Source: Planctomycetes bacterium UBA4800 (GTDB lineage Bacteria; Planctomycetota; UBA8108; UBA8890; UBA8898). Taken from it: 10,839 nt of DNA. Made by a program: the position numbers and the translations under genes. The stretch is taken from contig DHGK01000124.1 in NCBI GenBank assembly GCA_002402755.1, positions 1-10,839 on the forward strand. Reading direction: 5' to 3'. This document shows, one piece after another, positions 1 through 5,703 of this stretch (positions are counted from its first letter, which is position 1; every line of letters begins with the position of its first letter). The notes beneath the pieces were generated by a model that saw only the letters and a list, made by a program, of their open reading frames with translations, was not told the DNA's origin and did not search any database.

Positions 1-385
1 GGCCCGGGATGTGGTCGAGCGCCATGCGCGCGTCTTCCCTGAGCTCGGGCTCGGCGAGCAGCGCGGCGACCGCGTCGACCGCCTCGTCGCCCGCAATGTC
101 GGCGAGCAGCCACAGGGCTTCCCGCCGCAGCGCGGGCGGCTTGTCCTTGGCAAGATAGGGCATGAGCGCCCATACGACCGCCGCGCGGTCGTCATCGGCG
201 CCCGGCCGCCCCGCCTCGCTCACGAGCCGTCTGAGCGCGCGCAGCGCCGTACGCGCCGCGTCCAGGTCCGCGCCCGCCAGCGCCGCCGCGAGCGGCTTCA
301 CCATCTCCGCAAGTCCGATCGGAACCGCATCCGCGCCCGCGACGCGCGGGTCCCTGTTGCGCGGCTCCCGCTTCTTGTCTGCCAT
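1..385 (-). CDS. HEAT-repeat protein, N-terminal part (cut by window start)
   Basis: The first 128 residues are visible and the gene continues beyond base 1. After a charged N-terminus with no signal peptide (MADKKREPRN), residues 30-128 form amphipathic helix pairs rich in Ala and Leu. The stretch around residues 85-125 (ALRREALWLLADIAGD, then EAVDAVAALLAEPELREDAR) has the classic HEAT/PBS-lyase repeat pattern of two helices with a conserved Asp at the turn. HEAT repeats usually make protein-protein scaffolds, and no catalytic motif is seen. The ATG at 385 is chosen because GAGGAG lies 7 nt upstream (393-398). The gap to the preceding oxidoreductase gene is only 16 nt, so it is probably the last visible gene of the same operon. 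The partner is unknown. The repeat assignment is fairly secure; a specific role cannot be given. Confidence 0.8.
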   Translation of the reverse strand, partial: MADKKREPRNRDPRVAGADAVPIGLAEMVKPLAAALAGADLDAARTALRALRRLVSEAGRPGADDDRAAVVWALMPYLAKDKPPALRREALWLLADIAGDEAVDAVAALLAEPELREDARMALDHIPG

Positions 386-401
386 GTCCGTGCTCCTCGT
401 C

Positions 402-1736
402 TCACAAGGTGTAGGGGTAACGCTGCGGCCGTCCCATCATCCGGGAGGCCTGCTCGTCGCCGACGATCTCCTGCGCCACGGGATCCCAGGTCAACTTCCG
501 CCCGAGCAGGAACGACAGGTTGCCGAGGATGCACAGGAACGCGACCTCGACGCCCGCCTCGATGTTCATGATGGTCTTGGCGCCCGTCCGGATGCCCTTG
601 AACCAGTCTTCCTTGTGGCCCGGGCTCCGGTAGACGTCCTTGGCGCCCGCGGGCGGCTGCCACTCGCGCACCTTGCGCTCGGCCCACGTGCCGCCGTCGC
701 CGCCCCACACGACCATGGTGTCCTTCTCGCCGTGGTACACGGCGCCGTAGCCCGGGCGCTCGATCTTCGCCTCGCCGGGCGTGCGCTCCTCGGCGGGCAC
801 CGGCTCGCCGGGCTGCGACCAGGTCAGGACCCAGTCCGGGTTCTTGAACGTGTACGTGACGTCCATGTGGACCGCGCTGTCCCACAGGCCGCGCGCCGGC
901 GCCGTGCCCGTGGCCTCGATGGTCACCGGGAAGGTGCCGTCCGTGCCCGTGAAGTACTTGGCGCAGCTCATGACGTGCGCGCCGCGGTCGCGGATCTGCC
1001 CGCCGCCCGATTCCATGAACCACCTGAACGAGCCGGGGCAGTACGCGCGGTTGTACGGCCGCCACCTGAGCGGCCCGAGCCAGAGATCCCAGTCCAGCTC
1101 CGGCGGCGGTTCGCCGTCCGGCTCGAACCCGCCCACGGGGCTCGCGTAGTGCCAGCACGTGACCTTGTGCACCTTGCCGAGGTTGTTCGCCAGGTACCGG
1201 TGCGCCAGGTAGGCCTCGGACTGCGAGCGGCCCTGCGAGCCGACCTGCACGGAGATCTTGTTGCGCGCCGCGGCCGCGACCATGGCCTTGCCTTCCTCGA
1301 TCGTGCAGCAGGCCGGCTTCTCGACGTACACGTGCTTCCCGCACTCGGCCGCGTGCACCGTCTGGACGCCGTGCCAGTGGTCCGGCGTCGCGATCACGAC
1401 GGCGTCGATGTCCTTGCGCTCCAGCACGTAACGGTAGTCGCGATAGGCCGCGGCCTTGCGGTCCGTGACGTTGCGCGCGTTCTCCAGGCGCTTCTCGTCG
1501 ACATCGCACACGGCGGCGACGGCGACCTGGCCGCCCCTGCTCTTGCCGAGCATCTCGTGGAGGTGTCCCGTGCCCATGCCGCCGACGCCGATGTGCGCCA
1601 CCGTGATGCGCTCGCCGGGGCCGGCGTCCCCCGCGGCCCCGAGGAACCCCGATGGCGCCGCGTACGGGAATGCAATCGCCGCGCCCGCCGCCCTGACGAA
1701 CGCGCGGCGGGAGACTTCCTGTCGTCGTCTTGTCAC
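402..1736 (-). CDS. Tat-exported Gfo/Idh/MocA family oxidoreductase
   Basis: The protein has 444 residues. It begins with a twin-arginine signal (SRRAFVRAAGA, residues 9-19, then an apolar stretch), so it should be folded with its cofactor in the cytoplasm and exported. Residues 44-165 are a Rossmann fold: the dinucleotide-binding loop GVGGMG is at 50-55, an acidic end of beta-2 at CDVD (77-80), and the family EKP motif at 139-141, whose Lys is usually catalytic. The C-terminal alpha/beta substrate domain has RDRGAH (249-254). It ends in GDEQASRMMGRPQRYPY, a tail typical of the exported members common in Planctomycetota and related phyla. Such enzymes oxidise or epimerise sugars or glycosides using a tightly bound NAD(P). 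The substrate is unknown. It sits 15 nt after a TIM-barrel isomerase, also with a Tat signal, which suggests joint action on one sugar. The start is a GTG. Confidence 0.93.
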   Translation of the reverse strand: MTRRRQEVSRRAFVRAAGAAIAFPYAAPSGFLGAAGDAGPGERITVAHIGVGGMGTGHLHEMLGKSRGGQVAVAAVCDVDEKRLENARNVTDRKAAAYRDYRYVLERKDIDAVVIATPDHWHGVQTVHAAECGKHVYVEKPACCTIEEGKAMVAAAARNKISVQVGSQGRSQSEAYLAHRYLANNLGKVHKVTCWHYASPVGGFEPDGEPPPELDWDLWLGPLRWRPYNRAYCPGSFRWFMESGGGQIRDRGAHVMSCAKYFTGTDGTFPVTIEATGTAPARGLWDSAVHMDVTYTFKNPDWVLTWSQPGEPVPAEERTPGEAKIERPGYGAVYHGEKDTMVVWGGDGGTWAERKVREWQPPAGAKDVYRSPGHKEDWFKGIRTGAKTIMNIEAGVEVAFLCILGNLSFLLGRKLTWDPVAQEIVGDEQASRMMGRPQRYPYTL

Positions 1737-1740
1737 GCTG

Positions 1741-1748
1741 ACCTCCTT
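1741..1748 (-). promoter_or_regulatory. Perfect Shine-Dalgarno for the oxidoreductase GTG start
   Basis: On the minus strand the sequence reads AAGGAGGT, a full match to the anti-Shine-Dalgarno of 16S rRNA, followed by CAGC and then GTG at 1736. It lies in the 15-nt gap after the TAG stop of the upstream isomerase gene. It fixes the oxidoreductase start at the GTG and shows that the two genes are translated from one message with strong re-initiation. Confidence 0.85.
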
Positions 1749-1751
1749 CCG

Positions 1752-2765
1752 CTATCCCGTGAATGTCTCCAGCAGGGCGCGGCCGTTCGCCAGCGCCTCG
1801 CGCTGGTTCGGAACCGAATCCTGCTCTATCGTCACGAATCCCTCGTAGCCCACGTCGTCCAGCGCCTTGAACACGGCCGGGTAATCCATGCGCCCGGCCC
1901 CGACCGCCGGGAACCAGAGCGCCAGGCCGTCCACATCGCGGATGTGCACGTTGCACAGGAGCGGCCCCAGCTTGTAGATCGCGAGCGGCGGGTGCTCGCG
2001 GTTGATCCAGATCCAGCCGATGTCCAGGTTCATGCCGAGGGCCGGATCGCCGACCTTGTCGTACAGCCGCAGGAACGCATCCGTCGTCGGCACGAGCGTG
2101 TGCGTGTGGTTCTCGAGCGAGAACCGCAGCCCGTGCGCCTTGGCGATCGCCGTCGCCTCGCGCACGACGGCCGCGAACTCGTCCCACGCCCCCGCGAAGG
2201 GGAAGCGCGCGGGAACATCGATGCGCAGCTTCGCGTCCGGCGGCGGCGGATCCCGGCGCTCGTCGATCGCGTAGTAGCGCGGCAGGTACTCGCGCGGTCC
2301 TTTGATGTCGGTCGGCCACGGCGCCACGATGTTGATCATGCGTGCGCCGAGCGCGCGCGCCGCCGCGCAGCCCTTCCGGAAGACCTCCAGCGCACGCGTG
2401 CGCGCGCCGCGCTCGCGGCTGCCCAGGCCGGCGACCGCGCTCTGGAACAGCACGAACTGCGGGCACGCCAGGCGCAGCTCCGCGAGCAGGGCCTTGATCC
2501 GCCCGAGCTCCGGCTCCCGCCAGTAGTCGTCGAGCTCCTCGGCGCGCGCGACGATCAGCTCGATGCCGGCGAACCCGAGCTCCGCCGTCGTCCTGATCGC
2601 GTCATCCCACGGCGGCCCCTGGCCGATGCCGCGCAGGTTCCACGCCACGCTGCCGATGCGCATCCGCGGGGCCCGCGCCGGTTCGGGCGCGCCCAGCGAG
2701 AGCGCCGCGGCGCCGCCCGCGGCGGCGAGAAACGCTCGTCGCGTCGGCACGGTTCCGCCGTTCAT
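1752..2765 (-). CDS. Tat-exported sugar phosphate isomerase/epimerase-like TIM barrel
   Basis: The protein has 337 residues and belongs to the xylose isomerase-like TIM-barrel superfamily (AP endonuclease 2 fold). A Tat signal is visible at TRRAFLAAAGGAAALSL (8-24). The barrel starts at MRIGSVAWNL (35-44). The usual metal ligands are present in order at strand ends: E218 in SLENH, D248 in MNLDIG, H274 in NVHIRD and E314 in TIEQD. It is therefore probably an active divalent-metal enzyme that isomerises, epimerises or eliminates on a sugar. Its ATG overlaps the stop of the nitroreductase gene as ATGA, which argues for 2765 over the in-frame ATG at 2771. The pairing with an exported Gfo/Idh/MocA enzyme is common, and in studied cases the two act through a 3-keto-sugar. 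That link is an inference here and the substrate cannot be read from sequence. Confidence 0.9.
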   Translation of the reverse strand: MNGGTVPTRRAFLAAAGGAAALSLGAPEPARAPRMRIGSVAWNLRGIGQGPPWDDAIRTTAELGFAGIELIVARAEELDDYWREPELGRIKALLAELRLACPQFVLFQSAVAGLGSRERGARTRALEVFRKGCAAARALGARMINIVAPWPTDIKGPREYLPRYYAIDERRDPPPPDAKLRIDVPARFPFAGAWDEFAAVVREATAIAKAHGLRFSLENHTHTLVPTTDAFLRLYDKVGDPALGMNLDIGWIWINREHPPLAIYKLGPLLCNVHIRDVDGLALWFPAVGAGRMDYPAVFKALDDVGYEGFVTIEQDSVPNQREALANGRALLETFTG

Positions 2766-3289
2766 GACCATTGCTCGTGACACACGATCTCCTCGAGCTT
2801 CTTGCGCTTCTTCGATGACGACGCCGCCGGGACGAGCGGCGAGGCGGGATAGCCCAGCACCAGCATCTGCACGACCCTCACCGCCTCGGGGATTCCCAGG
2901 ACCTGCTTGACCTGCGACTCGTAGAAGGCGCCGATCCAGCACGTGCCGAGCCCTTCGGCCGCCGCCTGGAGCGTCATGTGGTCGATCGCGATCGCCACAT
3001 CGATCGGGTAGGCGAGCTGCCCGCAGCGCATGGCGTAGTCCGTGACCGTGGCGCAGCACGCGATCGCGACGGGCGCATCGCCCACGAACGTCTGGTCGGC
3101 GCACGCGGGCACGAGCGCCGCGCGCGTCTCGGCATCGCGGACCACGACGAACTTCCACTCCTGCATGTTCTTGGCCGACGGCGCGATCCTGGCCGCCTCG
3201 AGCACCCGCGCGAGCTTGTCGTCCTCGACCGCCCGGTCCTCGTACGACCGCACGCTGCGCCGCGCGCGAAGCACGTCGATCACATCCAT
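2762..3289 (-). CDS. Nitroreductase-family FMN flavoprotein
   Basis: The protein has 175 residues, a usual length for the short nitroreductases. FMN contacts are recognisable: RRSVRSY near the N-terminus (10-16), APSAKNMQEW (36-45), and the GLGTCWIGAF segment (113-122) after the dimer-interface helix. The chain ends LVLGYP (143-148) plus a basic tail. Family members are homodimers with FMN at the interface that reduce nitro-aromatics, quinones or flavins with NAD(P)H, and some dehalogenate or desaturate. No signal peptide is seen, so it should be cytoplasmic, unlike the two exported enzymes encoded behind it. It is the first gene of the operon, 3' to a TTGACA promoter, and its TGA overlaps the next ATG. 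GGGAGG lies about 9 nt before the start. The true substrate is unknown, and its link to the sugar genes rests on operon structure alone. Confidence 0.9.
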   Translation of the reverse strand: MDVIDVLRARRSVRSYEDRAVEDDKLARVLEAARIAPSAKNMQEWKFVVVRDAETRAALVPACADQTFVGDAPVAIACCATVTDYAMRCGQLAYPIDVAIAIDHMTLQAAAEGLGTCWIGAFYESQVKQVLGIPEAVRVVQMLVLGYPASPLVPAASSSKKRKKLEEIVCHEQWS

Positions 3290-3351
3290 GGGTCCTGCCT
3301 CCCGGCCGCGAGGATCCGGCCTCCGGGGCGCTCCCGCGCCCTCCGGCCTTC

Positions 3352-3381
3352 ATCCTACGTGCATGCGCGAACCGGTGTCAA
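3352..3381 (-). promoter_or_regulatory. Sigma70-type promoter of the nitroreductase operon
   Basis: Read on the minus strand, a consensus -35 TTGACA (3381-3376) is followed after 18 nt by TAGGAT (3357-3352). Transcription would start near 3345, leaving a leader of about 55 nt. A GC-rich inverted repeat (GGGCGC, 4-nt loop, GCGCCC at 3326-3341, with outer CCGG pairs) falls within that leader. A 10-bp palindrome ATTCATGAAT at 3408-3417 lies upstream of the -35 and could be a regulator site, though it may be chance. This promoter and the next one account for the divergent intergenic stretch 3290-3579, in which nothing else is seen. Confidence 0.65.
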
Positions 3382-3477
3382 TCGAGCGCCCTTCAGAATG
3401 TCGCCGCATTCATGAATCTCCGCCGGCCGCCGCCCGCGCTCCGGTCGACAAGCGCGAGAAAATTTGCTTTCCTCCAC

Positions 3478-3506
3478 TGGACAAAGCCCTCGACATGCCC
3501 TACACT
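3478..3506 (+). promoter_or_regulatory. Sigma70-type promoter of the alpha-CTD/sigma-like gene
   Basis: TGGACA (3478-3483) and TACACT (3501-3506) are separated by exactly 17 nt. They match 5/6 and 4/6 of the sigma70 consensus. The start site would fall near 3513, giving a leader of about 67 nt before the ATG at 3580. The promoter lies inside an upstream in-frame extension of the gene, which supports the shorter protein start. Confidence 0.6.
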
Positions 3507-3579
3507 CGGTGCGCTCTTAGTTGGCGGCGCCCTGTGCGGCGCACACTTCCGGTGGATTGCTTTTGCGGGATCAACGTTC

Positions 3580-4752
3580 ATGGCACAGGAACGAACGGTC
3601 AAGATTCACGACCTGGGGCTCGGCGCCCGCGCCGAGGGCGCGCTGCGCGCGCTCGGCGTCAACAGCGTGGAGAAACTCCTGGCTCTCGATGTGGACAAGG
3701 TCCTCCAGGTGCCGGGGTGCGGCAGGGCCGTGCACGAGCGGCTGCTCGCGGTCCAGAAGCGGCTCGGGCTCCTCCGCGGCCGCAAGGCGAAGCGGCGGCC
3801 CACCATCGCCATGCTCCTCTCCAGCATGGGCGCCTGGGCCCGGCGCTGCCTGGAGTCCCTGGGCGTCAAATCGCTCTACGACCTGGCCGCGGTGCGCTTC
3901 GTCGATTTCATCACCATCGAGGGTTTCGGGCTGACCACGTGGCGCGAGATCGCCTCGGTCCGCCGGCAGGCCATCCAGAGCCTGGGCGGGATCGTCATAT
4001 GGAAGACGCGCGCGGTCCTGAAGAGCCCCGCCGCGATCTTCGCCAGGCCGCCGGCCGAGGACACGCTCCTCGCGCTGCCGCTCTTCTCGGACCTGGAGCC
4101 GGCGCTCTTCGGGAGCCCCAAGTACGGCCCCGAGTGGTGCGCGCACATGAAGATCCAGGATCTCGCGCTGTCCGTGCGCGCCTTCTCCCTCTGCGAGCGC
4201 ATCCGCGTGAAGACCCTCGGCCAGATGCTGCTCGTGCCGGCATCGCGATTCCTGGAGGAGCGCAACTCGCACTACGGCACGCTCAAGATCGTGCAGGACG
4301 CGGTCAAGGCGATGCTCCTCGGCGCGCTCGCGAAGCAGCAGGGCGCGGTCGACTACCGCTCCTTCAAGCGCATGCTGGACTGCTGGTTCAAGACCGTGCT
4401 CCAGGAGTCGTTCGCGGCGGTGCTCTCGGAGCGCTTCAACGCCAGGCACGAGCGCATGCGCACCTACGAGGAGATCTCCAAGGCGTTCGGGATCACGAGG
4501 GCGCGCGTGGGCCAGATCCTCGACAAGGCGGCCGACGAGCTGTGCCGGAAGCAGCACCTCCTCGTGCTCGATCGCTTCTGGAACGCCGCCAAGCAGGTCG
4601 CGGGCGCGGAGACCGTGACGCTCGGACAGATGGCGCGCGGCCTGGCGGACGCCTTCGACTGGCAGGATGTGCCGCAGCTCATCGCCGTCGCCGAAGTGCT
4701 CATGTTCAACCCCGATTTCGAGGTCATGCAGACGGCCATCGCGGTCAAGTAA
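3580..4752 (+). CDS. Three RNAP alpha-CTD-like modules plus sigma region 4-like HTH
   Basis: The protein has 390 residues. Three helix-hairpin-helix modules resemble the RNA polymerase alpha C-terminal domain: about 9-63 (IHDLGLGARAEGALRALGV), 80-135 and 191-248 (IQDLALSVRAFSLCERIRV). By eye, the DNA-contacting Arg of alpha-CTD (E. coli R265) is kept in modules 1 (R17) and 3 (R200) but is Trp86 in module 2. Residues 275-325 look like sigma70 region 4, with RTYEEISKAFGITRARVGQI and a following KAADEL helix; such a helix-turn-helix normally reads the -35 element. The last 60 residues may be another helical domain. No sigma region 2 is seen, so it is unlikely to open promoters alone. A role as a DNA-binding regulator is inferred. 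The open frame extends back to 3412, but ATG 3580 follows the promoter. No clear Shine-Dalgarno is visible. A mobile element abuts its TAA stop. Confidence 0.8.
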   Translation: MAQERTVKIHDLGLGARAEGALRALGVNSVEKLLALDVDKVLQVPGCGRAVHERLLAVQKRLGLLRGRKAKRRPTIAMLLSSMGAWARRCLESLGVKSLYDLAAVRFVDFITIEGFGLTTWREIASVRRQAIQSLGGIVIWKTRAVLKSPAAIFARPPAEDTLLALPLFSDLEPALFGSPKYGPEWCAHMKIQDLALSVRAFSLCERIRVKTLGQMLLVPASRFLEERNSHYGTLKIVQDAVKAMLLGALAKQQGAVDYRSFKRMLDCWFKTVLQESFAAVLSERFNARHERMRTYEEISKAFGITRARVGQILDKAADELCRKQHLLVLDRFWNAAKQVAGAETVTLGQMARGLADAFDWQDVPQLIAVAEVLMFNPDFEVMQTAIAVK

Positions 4753-4778
4753 GGGCTCGCGCAAGAATAAGTTGGACG
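4753..4778 (+). repeat. Left terminal inverted repeat of the element
   Basis: It begins GGGCTCGCGCAAGAATAA and continues GTTGGACG. The first 18 bases match the right end exactly in inverted orientation; position 19 (G/C) and position 23 (G/A) differ. It starts directly after the TAA stop of the alpha-CTD/sigma-like gene, so that gene's coding sequence is intact. Confidence 0.85.
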
Positions 4779-4944
4779 ATTGGCGCCCTGGAGCACACAC
4801 CGTCTGTGGGAACGGGGGCGACGCTCCTTATTCAGTCGCGTCGCGGCCGCGACGATTGAGCAAGACCGCAGGCGTATTGAACAATACGCTGAGGATCTTG
4901 CGATTGAGGAGCGGTCGAAGATGGCCCGAGTCAGGGATGCAAAG

Positions 4945-4970
4945 CGTTCAAGTTATTCTTGCGCGAGCCC
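4945..4970 (-). repeat. Right terminal inverted repeat, inside the HAD gene 3' end
   Basis: On the minus strand it begins GGGCTCGCGCAAGAATAA and continues CTTGAACG, mirroring the left end. It carries the last codons and the TGA stop of the HAD phosphatase gene, so the element supplies the present C-terminal tail (RARARIT) of that protein. Confidence 0.85.
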
Positions 4971-5583
4971 TAAGGCCGCGCCGCGCGAGCGCGCGCCTGA
5001 AGGCGCCGGCGCCGGCGAACACCTCCGCATCCCAGCCCAGCGCCCGCGCCGCCTCGACGAAGCGCGGCATGTCGTCCGTGTAGAAGCGCGGCGGTCCGCC
5101 GCCGCACCAGCGCTCCATCACCGCCCGGTACACGGCCGGATCGGGCTTGGCCGCCCGTTCCGCGTACGACACGACCCAGCCGTCGAGGAGTCCGAAGACC
5201 GGGTAGCGCGCGACCACGTGCTCCCAGTGCACCTGCGAGGTGTTGCTCAGGGCGACGAGCGTGTACCCGGCTTTGAGCTCGGCGAGCGCCGCGCGCATGC
5301 CCGGCACCTCGCCCGTGAAGATCCCCAGCCACAGCGCGCGCCACTCCTCCGCCGTGACGGCGATGCCGAGGGCATCGCCGACCGCGGGCGGAATCTCGGT
5401 CCAGGGGCGGGCGCCGATCTCGACATCGTGAAGCAGCCTCGCGAAGGCCGGGGGGAGCGGCGGGCCGACCGCGCGCCCGGCGCGCCGGGAAAGCTCCCCG
5501 AAGAGGCGGGCAAGGTCGAAATCGACGAGCACCTTGCCGGCGTCGAGCACGATGACGGGCGTTGCCTGCGCGCGCGGTTCCAT
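4948..5583 (-). CDS. HAD-superfamily hydrolase, YihX-type phosphatase
   Basis: The protein has 211 residues and the four HAD motifs. Motif I is VLDAGKVLVDFD, with nucleophile D14; the Gly at +2 is as in the DLGNV/DLGGV form of YihX-like enzymes. Motif II is LSNTS (S113 N114 T115), motif III the Lys in AAKPDP (K146), and motif IV YTDD (D170, D171). Residues 22-95 form the helical cap of subfamily IA. Members dephosphorylate small sugar phosphates such as glucose-1-phosphate; the substrate here is not known. No signal peptide is visible, so it is cytoplasmic. It is divergent from pyrB and convergent with the alpha-CTD/sigma-like gene. Its final codons lie in the mobile element's right end, so the tail RARARIT is probably recent and not functional. 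The ATG at 5583 has no strong Shine-Dalgarno. Confidence 0.88.
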   Translation of the reverse strand: MEPRAQATPVIVLDAGKVLVDFDLARLFGELSRRAGRAVGPPLPPAFARLLHDVEIGARPWTEIPPAVGDALGIAVTAEEWRALWLGIFTGEVPGMRAALAELKAGYTLVALSNTSQVHWEHVVARYPVFGLLDGWVVSYAERAAKPDPAVYRAVMERWCGGGPPRFYTDDMPRFVEAARALGWDAEVFAGAGAFRRALARRGLRARARIT

Positions 5584-5605
5584 GGAGGCGATGGTAACGA
5601 GGCGG

Positions 5606-5633
5606 GAGGCTGGAGGCTATAGCCCCCAGCCTC
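5606..5633. promoter_or_regulatory. Hairpin or operator-like inverted repeat upstream of pyrB
   Basis: GAGGCTGG (5606-5613) and CCAGCCTC (5626-5633) form an exact 8-bp inverted repeat. The 12 bases between contain the palindrome GGCTATAGCC. It ends exactly at the base before the -35 box of the pyrB promoter and lies in the 120-bp space shared with the divergent HAD gene. It could be an operator for either gene or a leader hairpin for the minus-strand one. No known regulator site is recognised. Confidence 0.45.
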
Positions 5634-5661
5634 TTGAACCCCGCGCCCCTTTAACTATAAT
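5634..5661 (+). promoter_or_regulatory. Sigma70-type promoter of pyrB-pyrI
   Basis: TTGAAC (5634-5639), a 16-nt spacer and a perfect TATAAT (5656-5661) make one of the clearest promoters in the window. The start site would be near 5668, giving a leader of about 36 nt. GGGAG at 5693-5697 lies 6 nt before the ATG at 5704. The leader is too short for a pyrimidine-sensing attenuator with a leader peptide like that of E. coli pyrBI, so any control is probably at the promoter. Confidence 0.75.
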
Positions 5662-5703
5662 GTCTTCGATTCTCAACCGAACGCCGATCGCCGGGAGCGC
5701 ACC

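Larger units (their letters stand above)
4753..4970. mobile_element. 218-bp MITE-like element flanked by TAA direct repeats
   Basis: The ends are 26-bp inverted repeats (24/26 identical, the outer 18 exact), bordered on both sides by TAA (4750-4752 and 4971-4973), which looks like a 3-bp target duplication. The interior holds more symmetry: CGCTCCT (4822-4828) with AGGAGCG (4907-4913), a perfect 16-bp palindrome at 4839-4854, and a hairpin GCGTATTG-AA-CAATACGC at 4872-4889 framed by GCAAGA (4860-4865) and TCTTGC (4896-4901). A single strand could fold into a branched structure. No transposase is encoded, so it would need a helper in trans. A hand count gives about 59% GC, visibly below the neighbouring genes. 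It lies between two convergent genes and may also end transcription from both sides, although no T-run follows a stem. The insertion-sequence family is not recognised. Confidence 0.75.

Noticed and set aside
162..2780. A plus-strand open frame of 872 codons across the minus-strand operon
   Set aside because: It is low-complexity (Arg, Ala, His) and overlaps three genes with clear motifs, Shine-Dalgarno sites and coupled stops on the other strand.
1752..3353. A 533-residue version of the isomerase starting at 3353
   Set aside because: The extra N-terminal part is an out-of-frame reading of the nitroreductase gene. The Tat signal right after the ATG at 2765 and the ATGA overlap mark the true start.
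3412..3579. A longer start for the alpha-CTD/sigma-like gene
   Set aside because: The added residues look non-coding, and the extension contains the -35 and -10 boxes at 3478-3506, so the message would begin downstream of that ATG.
4839..4901. A tRNA or small structured RNA gene in the nested hairpins
   Set aside because: The stems do not have tRNA arm lengths or conserved loop bases, and the terminal repeats with TAA flanks explain the symmetry better. A transcript cannot be excluded.
4780..5622. A plus-strand open frame across the element and the HAD gene, with a coiled-coil-looking start (IEQDRRRIEQYAEDLA)
   Set aside because: The first part is read from the element's nested palindromes and the rest is antisense to the HAD gene. 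No transposase motif is present, so it is not taken as a transposase remnant.
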